Positions 1-9,457 are shown, counted from the stretch's first letter. The stretch: DNA of 64,000 bases from Microtetraspora niveoalba (GCF_001570405.1 NZ_BBYM01000020.1:1-64000), one strand, 5' to 3'. The notes: generated by a model not told the origin, from the sequence alone. Program-made: numbers and translations.

Positions 1-1328
1 GGAGCGCCGGCCGGGACCGGAGCACCGGCGGCCGGCGCCTGCGGGCCGGGACCCTTCCTGATCGGGGCCGGCGCGGCGGGGGACATCCCGGGGCTCGGGC
101 GGCCGGCGGCGGGGGACATCCCGGGGCCCGGGCGGCCGGCGGCGGAGGGAATCCCGGGGCCGGGTCGTGCGGAGGCGGGCGGCGCCCCCGGGCCGGGCTG
201 GGCGGAGGCCGGCGGCGGGGGGAGCCGGAGGCCCGCCTTGGGCCGGATGACCAGCATGGTCTTGTCGGCGTCGAGATCCCCGGCCCCCGGCTCGGCGTCG
301 CCCTGCGCTCCCGGAACCTGCGCTCCCGGAACCTGAGCCTCCGCGATCTGAGCCGCGGGGACCTGCGTTCCCGGGATCCGCGTCCCCGGGACGTGGGCCG
401 TCGGAACGGGCCGCCCGGGGGTCTCCGCGGCGGGGGCCTGCGTCCCGGCGGCCCTCGTGGGCCGTTCGCGCTCCAGCCGCCGCGCCGGAGGCGTGACGAT
501 CGGCGCCGCGCCGACCGGCGTGTCGGCGACCGTACGCAACATCGCCGCCGCGCGCTCCGGCGTCAGCCGTACGGTGTGGTCCTTCTCCAGCAGGCCGTCG
601 AGGACGGGCCGGAGCGAACCGGCCTGGGTCGGCGGATCGGCGGACTCGGTCATCAGCGCGCTGAGGGTCTCCGCGACCGAGGAACGCTCGTACGCCGCGC
701 GGCCCTCGACCGCGAAGTACAGGGTCGCGCCGAGCGACCAGAGGTCGGACTCAGGCCCGGTGTGCTCGCCGCGGGCCCGCTCGGGCGCGGTGTAGCCCGG
801 AGAGCCGATGACCATGCCGGTCTTCGTCAGCGCGCTGTCACCCTCGGACTTGGCGATGCCGAAGTCGGTCAGCACGACCCGGCCGGTGTCGGTGATGAGC
901 ACGTTGCTCGGCTTCACGTCGCGGTGCAGGATGCCCTGGACGTGCGCCGCGCGCAGCGCGTCGAGCAGGTCGCAGCCGACCTCGGCCACCAGGCGGGGCG
1001 GCAACGGGCCCTCGTCCTCGATGACCTGCTCCAGCGATCTGCCCTCGACGAGCTCCATGATGATCCACGGGCTGCCGTCGATCTCGATGGCGTCGTAGAC
1101 GGTGGCGACGGAGGGGTGGCTGATCCGGGCGGCCGCGCGGCCTTCGCGGATCATCCGTTCCCGGAGCTCGCGCCGCTGCTCGACGCCGAGCGACGGATCC
1201 TGGCGGATCTCCTTGACGGCCACATCGCGCCCGAGGGTGCGGTCGAAGGCCCGCCAGACGGTGCCCATCGTGCCGCGCCCCAGCATTGTGGTCAGTTCGT
1301 ACCGGTCGATGAGCAGCCTGCTCCCCAT
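1..1328 (-). CDS. Serine/threonine protein kinase, C-terminus beyond the left edge
   Basis: Reads MGSRLLIDRYELTTMLGRGT from an ATG at 1326-1328 and stays open to the left edge, so the C-terminus is missing. A Hanks-type kinase domain fills the first ~260 residues: glycine loop GRGTMG, VAVK lysine, catalytic HRDVKPSN, DFG, and a GSPGYTAPE activation segment. It probably phosphorylates Ser/Thr in the cytoplasm. After the domain comes a Pro/Ala/Gly-rich tail; at 77-165 it is built from a roughly 36-bp repeat encoding units like AAGRPGPGMSP. No membrane helix is visible before the cut, so receptor type cannot be judged. It follows the next kinase (same strand) after 42 bp and is a close paralogue, suggesting tandem duplication. 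No convincing ribosome binding site precedes the ATG. Confidence 0.9.
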   Translation of the reverse strand, partial: MGSRLLIDRYELTTMLGRGTMGTVWRAFDRTLGRDVAVKEIRQDPSLGVEQRRELRERMIREGRAAARISHPSVATVYDAIEIDGSPWIIMELVEGRSLEQVIEDEGPLPPRLVAEVGCDLLDALRAAHVQGILHRDVKPSNVLITDTGRVVLTDFGIAKSEGDSALTKTGMVIGSPGYTAPERARGEHTGPESDLWSLGATLYFAVEGRAAYERSSVAETLSALMTESADPPTQAGSLRPVLDGLLEKDHTVRLTPERAAAMLRTVADTPVGAAPIVTPPARRLERERPTRAAGTQAPAAETPGRPVPTAHVPGTRIPGTQVPAAQIAEAQVPGAQVPGAQGDAEPGAGDLDADKTMLVIRPKAGLRLPPPPASAQPGPGAPPASARPGPGIPSAAGRPGPGMSPAAGRPSPGMSPAAPAPIRKGPGPQAPAAGAPVPAGA

Positions 1329-1370
1329 GAGAAGAAAGATATCTATTTCTCCTCGCGGAGCGCTTTCTGG

Positions 1371-2507
1371 TCAGTTGAGAAAATTCTTGGGCCAGAATCG
1401 GCGGGGCAGGAACACCTGGATCAGCATCCGCAGCCCGCGCGCCACGGAGTTCCGCGACTTCGGGTACTCGGCCGGCTTGCGGTGGACACCTTCGGCGGGG
1501 CGGCGCCGCTGGGCGGGCACCGCGGTCATCTCCTCGCGGGGCTCGCGCTGGAACGTGTGCGGCGGCGTCCTCGGCACCGGCCGCGACTCGGCGCGGTGCT
1601 GCCCCCGGTGAGTGGGCCGACGAATCGCAGGGGGCAGGGCCGCGGGCATGGGCCGGACCGGCCGGTGCGCGATCGGCTCCTCGCTGCTCCCGCCGGCCGC
1701 GACCCGCGCGAGCGCCACCGCGGCCCGCACCCCGTCGAGCCGCGCGTCCGGATCGATCTGCAGCAGCCCGCGCAGGACCGGGGCGAGGGGCCCGGCCCGC
1801 TCCATCGGGATCGGCGCGCCGCTGGTCAGCGCGGCCAGCGCGGCGGCGGCGGTGCGCCGGCCGTGCAGGCCCCGCCCCTCGACCGCCGTGTACAGCGTGG
1901 CCCCGAGCGACCACAGGTCGGCCGCGGGGCTCGCCTTGGCCCCCAGCACCCGCTCCGGCGCGATGTAACCGGCGGAGCCGAGAACGATGCCGGCCTGTGT
2001 GATCGAGACGTCGCCCTCGAGCGCGGCCAGGCCGAAGTCGGTGAGCACGGCCCGGTCGTCGGTCACGAGCACGTTGCTCGGCTTCACGTCGCGGTGCAGG
2101 ATGCCCTTCGCGTGTACGGCGCGGAGCGCGCCGAGCACCTGGCGTCCGATCTCGGCCACCCGCTGGGGTGGCAGCGGACCGACCCGCCGTACCAGCTCCT
2201 CCAGGGACTGCGCCCGGAGCAGCTCCATCACGATCCAGGGGCGGTCGTCCTCGGTGATGACGTCGAACACCGTGATGACCGACGGATGGGCCACCATCGC
2301 CGTGGCCCGGCCTTCGCGTTCGGTCCGCGCGCACAACTCGGCGCGCAGGTCCTCGTCGAGGACGAGCGGGAGCCGTACCTCCTTGACCGCCACGTCACGG
2401 TCGAGCAGCTCGTCGCGCGCCCGCCAGACGGTGCCCATGCCGCCGCGTCCGACCGGCTCGACAAGCCGATACCTCGCGGCGAGCTGGTATCCGGACGGCG
2501 CACGCAT
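1371..2507 (-). CDS. Serine/threonine protein kinase
   Basis: A 378-aa Hanks-type kinase from the ATG at 2505-2507 (MRAPSGYQLAARYRLVEPVG). Seen: glycine loop GRGGMG, VAVKE lysine, HRDVKPSN catalytic loop, DFG, and GSAGYIAPE. The kinase domain covers about residues 8-265; the remaining ~110 residues are Pro/Arg-rich without PASTA repeats. A short hydrophobic, aromatic C-terminus (MLIQVFLPRRFWPKNFLN) could touch the membrane, but no clear helix is present. Upstream ATGs at 2552 and 2600 are in frame, but the family normally begins just before the GYxL-RY-L segment, so 2507 was chosen. It lies immediately upstream of the paralogous kinase and is probably co-transcribed with it. Substrates cannot be inferred. 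Confidence 0.88.
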   Translation of the reverse strand: MRAPSGYQLAARYRLVEPVGRGGMGTVWRARDELLDRDVAVKEVRLPLVLDEDLRAELCARTEREGRATAMVAHPSVITVFDVITEDDRPWIVMELLRAQSLEELVRRVGPLPPQRVAEIGRQVLGALRAVHAKGILHRDVKPSNVLVTDDRAVLTDFGLAALEGDVSITQAGIVLGSAGYIAPERVLGAKASPAADLWSLGATLYTAVEGRGLHGRRTAAAALAALTSGAPIPMERAGPLAPVLRGLLQIDPDARLDGVRAAVALARVAAGGSSEEPIAHRPVRPMPAALPPAIRRPTHRGQHRAESRPVPRTPPHTFQREPREEMTAVPAQRRRPAEGVHRKPAEYPKSRNSVARGLRMLIQVFLPRRFWPKNFLN

Positions 2508-2950
2508 GGGTGGCAGCTTACCGATTTGTGTAATGCGACCTGTAGAGACCATGCCGCGAAATTGTTGAGATCTTTTGTCAGATCTTCTGACTGGCGTCAT
2601 GACACGACATGGTGTCCGTGGCCGCCTCTCCGGCGGGTGGACGGGAGGCGGGCGGGCTCGCCAGTGGTGACGGCCTCACCGGCGCTCTCACCGGCGCTCT
2701 CGCCGGTGAAAACGACGGAGCGTGAGCGTCCGGGAACACCCTCGGACCGCGGCCGCGGGCAGGGAACCGGAGAGTGAGAGTCGATGGCGCGGCCGACACG
2801 CCGCCGGGCACAGGCGACCCTCGCGCCCGTGGCCGTACAAAAGGAACGCCCCTCGCGCCGGGCGAGGGGCGTTCCGTCTCCGTTACCTGCCTCCGGGCGG
2901 GGGCGTTCCGTTCCGTTACCTGCCGCTGGGCGGAGGGCGTTCCGTCTCCG
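2508..2950. other. Intergenic region, 443 bp, between kinase genes and fumA
   Basis: No convincing gene. It contains the presumed promoter of the kinase pair near 2520-2600, a run of CCGGCGCTCT-type short direct repeats at about 2680-2708, the fumA terminator hairpin, and a 34-bp tandem repeat listed separately. Confidence 0.6.
2839..2875 (-). terminator. Intrinsic terminator of fumA
   Basis: Perfect 14-bp stem (arms 2843-2856 and 2862-2875, GGAACGCCCCTCGC and its complement) with a 5-nt loop. On the minus strand it is followed at once by TTTT (2842-2839). It lies 75 bp after the fumA stop codon. Confidence 0.8.
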
Positions 2951-2958
2951 CTACCTGC
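2867..2958. repeat. 34-bp imperfect tandem triplication over the end of fumA
   Basis: Units begin at 2867, 2901 and 2935. Each starts GGGCGTTCC and carries an ACCTGCC core. The third unit contains the fumA stop codon (2951-2953); the other two place an in-frame-looking TAA at the same position. The first unit overlaps the right arm of the terminator hairpin, so the end of the gene appears to have been copied into its 3' untranslated region. Confidence 0.75.
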
Positions 2959-4627
2959 CGCCGTCGCGGGTGGGGATGCCGACGAAGGTGGCGCCCCCGT
3001 CCTGCTGCCGCTGGTCGAAGAAGTCGTTGCCCTTGTCGTCCACGACGATGAAGGCGGGGAAGTCGACGACCTCGATCTTCCAGACGGCCTCCATGCCGAG
3101 CTCGGGGTACTCCAGGACCTCGACCTTCTTGATGCAGTCCTGGGCGAGCCGCGCGGCGGGGCCGCCGATGGAGCCCAGATAGAACCCGCCGTACCGCTGG
3201 CACGCCTCGGTCACCTGCTTGGACCGGTTGCCCTTGGCCAGCATCACGAACGAGCCGCCCGCCTCCTGGAAGCGCTCCACGTACGAGTCCATGCGCCCGG
3301 CCGTGGTCGGGCCGAACGAGCCGGAGGCGTACCCCTCGGGGGTCTTGGCCGGTCCGGCGTAGTAGACGGCGTGGTTCTTCAGGTACTCGGGCATCTCCTC
3401 GCCCGCGTCCAGCCTCTCGGCGATCTTCGCGTGGGCGATGTCGCGGGCGACGACGAGGGGGCCGGTGAGGGAGAGCCGCGTCTTGACCGGATACTTCGTG
3501 AGCTCGGCGAGGATCTCCTGCATCGGGCGGTTGAGGTCGATGCCGACGACGTCGTCCGAGAGCTGCTCGTCGGTAGTGTCGGGGAGGAACCGGGCCGGGT
3601 CGGTCTCCAGCTTCTCCAGGAAGACACCCTCAGGGGTGATCTTGGCCAGGGCCTGCCGGTCGGCGCTGCAGCTCACCGCGATGGCGACCGGGCAGGACGC
3701 GCCGTGGCGCGGCAGCCGGATCACGCGTACGTCGTGGCAGAAGTACTTGCCGCCGAACTGGGCGCCGATGCCGAGCTTCTGGGTGAGCTCGAAGACCTTC
3801 TTCTCCATCTCGAGGTCGCGGAAGCCGTGCCCGCTCGTCGAGCCCTCGGTGGGGATGCTGTCGAGATAGCGGGCCGAGGCGTACTTGGCGGTCTTGAGCG
3901 CGAACTCGGCGCTGGTGCCGCCCACCACGATCGCCAGGTGGTACGGCGGGCAGGCGGCGGTGCCGAGCGAGCGGATCTTCTCCTCCAGGAACTGGAGCAT
4001 CCGCTTCTCGTTCAGGACGGCCTTGGTCTCCTGGTAGAGGAACGACTTGTTGGCCGAACCGCCGCCCTTGGCCATGAACAGCAGCTTGTACTCGTCGGGG
4101 TGGCCGTGGGGGTCCTCGGCGTACAGCTCGATCTGGGCGGGGAGGTTGCTGCCGGTGTTCTTCTCGTCCCACATGGTGAGCGGGGCCATCTGGGAGTAGC
4201 GCAGGTTCAGCCGGGTGTAGGCGTCGTACACGCCCCGGCTGATGTGCTCGGCGTCGCGGCCGTCGGTGAGGACGTGCCCGCCCCGCTTGCCCATGACGAT
4301 GGCGGTGCCGGTGTCCTGGCACATCGGCAGCACGCCGCCGGCGGAGATGCTCGCGTTCTTCAGCAGGTCGAGGGCGACGAAGCGGTCGTTCGCGCTGGAC
4401 TCGGGGTCGTCGATGATCTTCCGGAGCTGGGCGAGGTGGGACGACCGGAGATAGTGCGAGATGTCGTGGACGGCGGTCTCGGTGAGCAGGCGCAGCGCCT
4501 CCGGCTCGACCTCAAGGAACCTGCGCCCCGCCGCCTCGGTGATCCGTACCCCCTCTGTGGTGATCAGACGGTATTCCGTCTCGTCCGTGCCAAGCGGCAG
4601 CAGGTCGGTGTAGTCGAACTCGGGCAT
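2951..4627 (-). CDS. fumA: Class I fumarate hydratase (iron-sulfur fumarase)
   Basis: 558-aa cytosolic enzyme that interconverts fumarate and malate in the TCA cycle. It has the full single-chain class I layout: N-terminal Fe-S domain and C-terminal beta domain ([14 protein letters not shown] at about 437-450). Probable [4Fe-4S] ligands are Cys103 (PMCQDTGTA), Cys226 (TAACPPYH) and Cys312 (GASCPVA); the class is oxygen-sensitive, unlike class II FumC. The ATG at 4625-4627 has AGAGGA nine bases upstream. In M. tuberculosis the fumarase Rv1098c sits beside glpX; here five genes separate the two. The upstream EamA reading frame overlaps its first 116 bp. It ends in a clear terminator. Confidence 0.95.
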   Translation of the reverse strand: MPEFDYTDLLPLGTDETEYRLITTEGVRITEAAGRRFLEVEPEALRLLTETAVHDISHYLRSSHLAQLRKIIDDPESSANDRFVALDLLKNASISAGGVLPMCQDTGTAIVMGKRGGHVLTDGRDAEHISRGVYDAYTRLNLRYSQMAPLTMWDEKNTGSNLPAQIELYAEDPHGHPDEYKLLFMAKGGGSANKSFLYQETKAVLNEKRMLQFLEEKIRSLGTAACPPYHLAIVVGGTSAEFALKTAKYASARYLDSIPTEGSTSGHGFRDLEMEKKVFELTQKLGIGAQFGGKYFCHDVRVIRLPRHGASCPVAIAVSCSADRQALAKITPEGVFLEKLETDPARFLPDTTDEQLSDDVVGIDLNRPMQEILAELTKYPVKTRLSLTGPLVVARDIAHAKIAERLDAGEEMPEYLKNHAVYYAGPAKTPEGYASGSFGPTTAGRMDSYVERFQEAGGSFVMLAKGNRSKQVTEACQRYGGFYLGSIGGPAARLAQDCIKKVEVLEYPELGMEAVWKIEVVDFPAFIVVDDKGNDFFDQRQQDGGATFVGIPTRDGGR

Positions 4628-5606
4628 CGTCTTCGATCCTCTGGTTTCTCGCCTGTTCCTCCGAGCGGAGGATATGCCCGTCCGCGTCCGGACGCGCCCG
4701 AGGGGGCCGCCCGCCGGTACGCGGGGCGAGGCCGAGCAGGATGCCCGCGACCACCACGGCGGCGCCGCCCACGTCCGCGGGCGAGGGCACGCCCAGGCCC
4801 AGGACCACCGAGGTCACGAGCGCGCCGATCGGGATCATCCCGGCGAACAGCCCCGCCCGGTCCGGACCGAGACGGGGGAGCGCGCTGTACCAGAGGAAGA
4901 ACGCCACCGCCGTCACGATCACGGCCTGGTAGCCGATGCCGAGGGCCTCCGCCGCCGTCGGCGTGCGCAGCATCCCCGTCCCGTCCATCACCAGCCCGAT
5001 GATCAGCAGGTACGGCACGGCGAGCGCCGACGAGTAGGCCGAGACGCGTACGGCCCCGAGCCGCGGCAGCAGCGGGAGGGCGAGCAGGGAGAACAGCGCC
5101 TCGCAGGCGAGCGCGCCCAGCGACCAGAGCAGGCCGGGAAGGTTGCCACTGCCCAGCCCGGTGGCCAGGGTGGCCCCCGCCATGACGACGACCGCCGACG
5201 CGACGATCCGCGGCGAGGGCGCCGAGCGGGGGCCGCCGGTGAACAGCGGGCCGAGCAGGGCCAGCACCACGGGAGCCGCGCCGAGGACGGTCCCGGCCAG
5301 CGTCGGGCCCGCCGCCACCGCCGCCTCGATGAGGCACACGTTGAAGACCACCAGCCCCGTCAGCGAGAGCGCCGAGAGCAGGACGAACTCCCGCGACGAG
5401 AGCCGCAGGAGGGTGAGGCCGCGGGCGCGGGCGGCGGCGAGCAGGACGGCGGCCGCGACGGCGTAGCGCAGGGCCTGCCCGCCGTACACGGGGTAGGTCG
5501 AGATGAGGTCGGAGACGGCGGTCAGGGTGCCCACCACGAACATCCCGGCCGTCGCACGGGCCGCCGCCCCGCCGAGGTCGGTGCCGGTGCTGGTTTCTTT
5601 CGTCAC
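4512..5606 (-). CDS. EamA/DMT-family membrane transporter
   Basis: Drug/metabolite transporter with about ten hydrophobic helices in two EamA repeats, for example the segments around [20 protein letters not shown] and [19 protein letters not shown]. Likely an exporter of small metabolites or amino acids; the substrate is unknown. The GTG at 5604-5606 ([13 protein letters not shown]) is favoured because it sits just before the first helix. The last ~75 residues after [12 protein letters not shown] are hydrophilic and run 116 bp into fumA in another frame. This tail is probably read-through of a long open frame or the result of a lost stop. It is divergent from the MocR gene, and MocR proteins often regulate such neighbours. 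Confidence 0.82.
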   Translation of the reverse strand: MTKETSTGTDLGGAAARATAGMFVVGTLTAVSDLISTYPVYGGQALRYAVAAAVLLAAARARGLTLLRLSSREFVLLSALSLTGLVVFNVCLIEAAVAAGPTLAGTVLGAAPVVLALLGPLFTGGPRSAPSPRIVASAVVVMAGATLATGLGSGNLPGLLWSLGALACEALFSLLALPLLPRLGAVRVSAYSSALAVPYLLIIGLVMDGTGMLRTPTAAEALGIGYQAVIVTAVAFFLWYSALPRLGPDRAGLFAGMIPIGALVTSVVLGLGVPSPADVGGAAVVVAGILLGLAPRTGGRPPRARPDADGHILRSEEQARNQRIEDDARVRLHRPAAAWHGRDGIPSDHHRGGTDHRGGGAQVP

Positions 5607-5690
5607 GATTGGCGATGCTAGGGAGGCAATGGCTCTCTCAATTAGTCCAATCAGCCGGTGAAATCGAGGACCAATTGGCTGATCTCCATC
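5600..5690. promoter_or_regulatory. Divergent EamA/MocR control region with ATTGG-type repeats
   Basis: AT-rich stretch between divergent genes. ATTGGC occurs in direct orientation at about 5608 and 5674, and as the complement CCAAT near 5647. ATCAGCC and GGCTGAT form a 7-bp inverted repeat around 5650-5682. GabR/PdxR-type MocR regulators bind repeated short boxes at such positions. A TAGGGA at about 5619 could be a plus-strand -10 box, which would exclude the upstream ATG at 5609 as the MocR start. Confidence 0.45.
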
Positions 5691-7192
5691 TCGCCGTCGA
5701 CCGGAGCCGGGGCGGGCTGGCCGGGCAGATCGCCGGGGAGCTCCGGGAGGCGATCCGCTCGGGCCGGCTCGGCCGCGGCGCGCGGCTGCCCGCCAGCCGC
5801 GATCTCGCCCGGGACCTCGGTCTGTCCCGCGGCGTCGTGGTCGAGGCGTACGAGCAACTCGTCGCGGAGGGTTTCCTGGATGCCCGGGTCGGCGTGGGCA
5901 CGCGCGTCGCGTCCGGTCCGGTGACCCGGGCCGAGCCGGGCCTCGCCGTACGCTCCGACGAGCCGGGGGCGAACTACTACGGTCACCGCCCGACATCTCC
6001 TGACCTGTCGGCCTTTCCGAGGCAGGCGTGGCTGGCGGCGATCCGCCACGTGCTGGCGACCCTGCCGGGAGACTGTCTCGACTACGGCGACCCGGGCGGG
6101 GTGGCCGAGCTGCGCGCGGAGCTGGCCGCCTACCTGCGGCGGGTGCGCGCGGCCGACACGGACACCGGAGAGGTGGTCGTCGTCACCGGCGTCGCCCAGG
6201 GGTTGAGTCTGGTCGTGCGCGCGCTCGTCGAGAGCGGCGCCGGCCGTGCCGCTGCGGACGGGGACCACGGTCCGCTCCCGGCGGCCTCGGACGGCGCGGC
6301 CCCCGCCGCGATCGGGGGCGAGAGCGAGGGCGCGGTTTCTGAGGGCGCGGTTTCTGAGGGCGCGGTTTCTGAGGGCGCGGTTTCTGAGGGCGCGGTTCTG
6401 CTCGCGGTCGAGGAGCCGACGAGCCCGCGGCAGCTCCCGCTGCTGCGACGGGCCGGCGCCCGCCTGACCGGCGTTCCGGTCGACGCCGAGGGGATCGACG
6501 TCGCGGCACTCGCCCGGACGGGCGCGCGGGCGGTGCTGCTCACCCCGGCGCACCACTACCCGACCGGAGTGGTGCTGTCGCCGCGCCGCCGCGCCGAGCT
6601 GATCGCCTGGGCCGCCGACACCGGCGCGGTCATCCTGGAGGACGACTACGACGCCGAGTTCAGGTTCGACCGGGAACCGATCGGCTGCCTCCAGGGGCTC
6701 GCCCCCGACCGCGTCGTCCTCGCCGGGAGCGTGAGCAAGGCCCTCGCACCGGGGCTGCGGCTCGGCTGGCTCGTGGCGCCCCCGGCCGTCGCCGCCGCCG
6801 TACGGCGGGCCCGGGGAGAGCTCGACCTCGGCTCCCCGGTGATCGACCAGTACGCGCTGGCCCGGTTCCTGAGCACCGGCGGCTACGACCGGCACCTGCG
6901 GAGGATGCGCAGGGAGTACCGGCGGCGCAGGGACGCGCTCGTGGGGGCGCTCGCGGAGCACCTGCCCGGGGTGCGGGCGCACGGCATCTCCGCCGGACTG
7001 CACCTGTACGCGGAGCTGCCCGCCGGGTGGGACGAGCGGCGCGTCGCCGAGGCGGCCCGCGCGTGCGGCCTCACCGTCGATCCGCTGCCGTCCGCCCTGG
7101 TGATCGGCTTCGCCCGGTTCCCCGAGCACCGGATCGCCGAGGCAGTACGGCAGTTGAGAGTGCTGACAGATCGTCAGGATGTCCGGACATAG
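5675..7192 (+). CDS. MocR-family regulator: GntR DNA-binding domain fused to aminotransferase fold
   Basis: Winged-helix GntR domain at the N-terminus (LPASRDLARDLGLSRGVVVEAYEQL), then a class I/II aminotransferase-like domain. The PLP lysine sits in AGSVSKALAPGLRLGW and the PLP-binding Asp region in EDDYDAEFRF. Such proteins sense PLP or PLP adducts and control nearby metabolic genes. The open frame extends to an ATG at 5609, only 2 bp from the divergent GTG. TTG at 5675 with GAGGA four bases upstream matches the usual LHLAVDR-type N-terminus and is preferred (505 aa). A loop before LLAVEEPTSP carries five EGAVS-like repeats. It lies 91 bp before iolB, on the same strand. Confidence 0.88.
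   Translation: MADLHLAVDRSRGGLAGQIAGELREAIRSGRLGRGARLPASRDLARDLGLSRGVVVEAYEQLVAEGFLDARVGVGTRVASGPVTRAEPGLAVRSDEPGANYYGHRPTSPDLSAFPRQAWLAAIRHVLATLPGDCLDYGDPGGVAELRAELAAYLRRVRAADTDTGEVVVVTGVAQGLSLVVRALVESGAGRAAADGDHGPLPAASDGAAPAAIGGESEGAVSEGAVSEGAVSEGAVSEGAVLLAVEEPTSPRQLPLLRRAGARLTGVPVDAEGIDVAALARTGARAVLLTPAHHYPTGVVLSPRRRAELIAWAADTGAVILEDDYDAEFRFDREPIGCLQGLAPDRVVLAGSVSKALAPGLRLGWLVAPPAVAAAVRRARGELDLGSPVIDQYALARFLSTGGYDRHLRRMRREYRRRRDALVGALAEHLPGVRAHGISAGLHLYAELPAGWDERRVAEAARACGLTVDPLPSALVIGFARFPEHRIAEAVRQLRVLTDRQDVRT
6326..6400 (+). repeat. 15-bp in-frame tandem repeat inside the MocR gene
   Basis: Four identical units GAGGGCGCGGTTTCT start at 6326, 6341, 6356 and 6371, and a fifth, diverging unit starts at 6386. 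They encode EGAVS four times and then EGAVL. Units are multiples of three, so copy-number change would not break the frame. Confidence 0.95.
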
Positions 7193-7283
7193 CCTTGACC
7201 TGAGTGGCCTCTGTCCGGAAAGTTGGACGGGCGACACCGCGCGGGCCTCCCTTGCCGCGCGGGCCTCTCGACGAGGAGACGAG

Positions 7284-8075
7284 ATGACGTACATACCCGC
7301 GGGTTCCGCGCCGTCGGGGCGGTGGAGCCTGGAGATCACTCCCGAGCTGGCGGGCTGGGTGTACAGCGGCCTGCGGGTCGTCGAGCTCGGGGACGAGCCG
7401 GTCGAGTTCGAGACCGGCCCCGAGGAGATGCTGGTGGTGCCCCTATCCGGGGCCTGCGAGGTCGTGGCCGACGGCGTCCGGATGGACCTGGCCGGGCGGC
7501 GCTCGGTCTTCGAGGGCGTCACCGACTTCGCGTACCTGCCCGTCGAGGCGTCCGTGCGCCTCGCCGGCGAGGGCCGCGTCGCGCTGCCCGCCGCCCGCGC
7601 CACCCGGCGGCTCCCCGTCCGGTACGGCCCGGCCGACGCGGTGCCCGTCGAGACCCGGGGCGGGGGAGCGGCCACCCGGCGGGTCAACAACTTCTGCGCT
7701 CCCGACGCGTTCGAGTGCGACCGGCTGATGGCCGTCGAGGTGATCACTCCGGGCGGCAACTGGTCGTCGTACCCGCCGCACAAGCACGACACCCCGGGCG
7801 GGCACGAGGCCGTGCTGGAGGAGATCTACTACTTCGAGGGCGGGCCCGGCTATCAGCGGGTCTACAGCTCGCCGGGCAACCCGATCGACGTGCTCGCCGA
7901 GGTGTCGTCCGGCGACGTCGTCCTCGTGCCGTACGGGTATCACGGGCCGTCGATGGCGTCCCCGGGCTACGACCTGTACTACCTCAACGTGCTGGCGGGG
8001 CCGGGCGAGCAGCGGTCCATGGCGTTCTCCGACGACCCGAGGCACGCGTGGATCCGCGGGACGTGGGGCCGCTGA
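7284..8075 (+). CDS. iolB: 5-deoxy-glucuronate isomerase
   Basis: 264-aa cupin enzyme of myo-inositol catabolism, converting 5-deoxy-D-glucuronate to 5-dehydro-2-deoxy-D-gluconate. The metal-binding cupin motif is clear: YPPHKHDTPGGHEAVLEEIYYF, with a later histidine in VPYGYHGPSMASPGYDLYYLN. ATG at 7284 is preceded by GAGGAG. No other iol gene is visible in the window, so the rest of the pathway must lie elsewhere or the enzyme serves another purpose. It follows the MocR gene on the same strand, which may control it. Its end faces the MFS gene. Confidence 0.92.
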   Translation: MTYIPAGSAPSGRWSLEITPELAGWVYSGLRVVELGDEPVEFETGPEEMLVVPLSGACEVVADGVRMDLAGRRSVFEGVTDFAYLPVEASVRLAGEGRVALPAARATRRLPVRYGPADAVPVETRGGGAATRRVNNFCAPDAFECDRLMAVEVITPGGNWSSYPPHKHDTPGGHEAVLEEIYYFEGGPGYQRVYSSPGNPIDVLAEVSSGDVVLVPYGYHGPSMASPGYDLYYLNVLAGPGEQRSMAFSDDPRHAWIRGTWGR

Positions 8076-8119
8076 CGGGCCGCCGGACGGCCGTGCCCGC
8101 CGGTCGCGGCCTCACCCGG

Positions 8120-9322
8120 TCATGAGACCGCGGGTGGCGGCGTGCGGGGCTGGAAACCGCGCGCCAGGAGGATGATCAGCGCCGCCAGCACGAGGGGCGC
8201 GGCGAACGCTACACGATAGTCGGCGGCCTCGGCGATGCCGCCGACCAGGGCGGCCCCCACGATGAAGCCGACATAGTTGAACATGTTGACCCGGGCGATG
8301 GCCACGCCGGTCCCGGCCGGGTCGAGCCGCCCGGCGGCCGAGAACGACTGCGGGGCGACCACCGACAGGCCGATCCCGGTGAGGGCGAAGCCCGCGATGG
8401 CCAGCGGCTGGGTGGGAGCGGCCACGATCGCGACGAAGCCGGCCGTGGCGACCGCGCCGCCGATCCTGACGATCATCGCCGGGCCGTACTTCCGGACGGC
8501 GAGGTCTCCACCCACTCTGACCAGGAACGTCGTCGCCTGGTAGGCACCCAGCGCCAGGGGGACCACGGACGCCGACGCGTGCATGATCTTGTCCATGAAG
8601 ACCGAGCCGAAGTTGGAGATCGACGCGTCGCCGACGTAAAGGAACGCCATGGCCAGGCACAGCGGGATGATCGGCTTCCAGGGGAACCGCACCTTGGCCG
8701 GGGCGGCCTCCTGGGCCACGTGCTCCTCCTCGGGAAGGCAGAGCCAGTGCGCGGCGACGACCGCGGCCACGGCGGCCGGCGCCATGACGATCGCGAACGT
8801 GACCGCGAGGTCCAGGTGGTCGGCGGCCGCCGACGCCCACAACGCCCCGACGACCGCCGCCGCGCTCCACAGCGCGTGGAACCCGGTCAGTACGGCCCGG
8901 CCGTACCGGCGCTCGACCGCGACGCCCTGCATGTTCATGCCCGCGTCCACGCCGCCGAGGCCGACGCCGAACAGCACGAGGGCCGCCACGAAGAGGGGGA
9001 CCGTGGGGGCGAGACCGGCCAGCACCACGGCGGCGCACGTCAGCGGCTGGAACACGCGCAGGATCCACCGGCTGCCGGAACGCGCGGCGAGCGCGCCGGC
9101 CAGCACGCTGCCCGCGCCCGCGATCACCGGGACGATGAGCAGCAGGATCGTCAGCTCGCCGTCGCTCAGGCCGTGCTTGCGCTGGAGCGCGGCGACCTGC
9201 GTGAGCAGCGTCGCGAACGTGAGGCCCTGGACGAAGAAGACGGCGAACGTGGCGAGCCGCGCCTGCCGGTCGCGTTCGGTGGGCCGCGACGGGGACGACG
9301 GCGGCGGCGTGGACGTCGGCAA
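8120..9322 (-). CDS. MFS transporter (YbjJ-like)
   Basis: 400 aa with about 12 transmembrane helices, in two halves joined by a hydrophilic stretch (LPEEEHVAQEAAPAKVRFPW, about 195-214). It has the compact layout of the YbjJ-like group of the major facilitator superfamily; the substrate is unknown. The start is TTG at 9320-9322 with GGAGG seven bases upstream. It converges with iolB across 44 bp and is divergent from the DUF1707 gene. Confidence 0.85.
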   Translation of the reverse strand: MPTSTPPPSSPSRPTERDRQARLATFAVFFVQGLTFATLLTQVAALQRKHGLSDGELTILLLIVPVIAGAGSVLAGALAARSGSRWILRVFQPLTCAAVVLAGLAPTVPLFVAALVLFGVGLGGVDAGMNMQGVAVERRYGRAVLTGFHALWSAAAVVGALWASAAADHLDLAVTFAIVMAPAAVAAVVAAHWLCLPEEEHVAQEAAPAKVRFPWKPIIPLCLAMAFLYVGDASISNFGSVFMDKIMHASASVVPLALGAYQATTFLVRVGGDLAVRKYGPAMIVRIGGAVATAGFVAIVAAPTQPLAIAGFALTGIGLSVVAPQSFSAAGRLDPAGTGVAIARVNMFNYVGFIVGAALVGGIAEAADYRVAFAAPLVLAALIILLARGFQPRTPPPAVS

Positions 9323-9457
9323 CGCGACCTCCGAGGAGGGAAACGTGAGGGGGGTTCAGGTTACGACCCGCCGATCACGCGGTCAATGGCCGGGACAAGT
9401 GCCATTGGTCGTGGCCGGCCCGGTCCCTTCGCGCGCCGCAGCGCTTAGTCTCGACGT

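Noticed and set aside
393-2777. 794-codon plus-strand open frame opposite the kinases
   Set aside because: Arg/Gly/Pro-rich antisense shadow; both kinases on the minus strand have all motifs.
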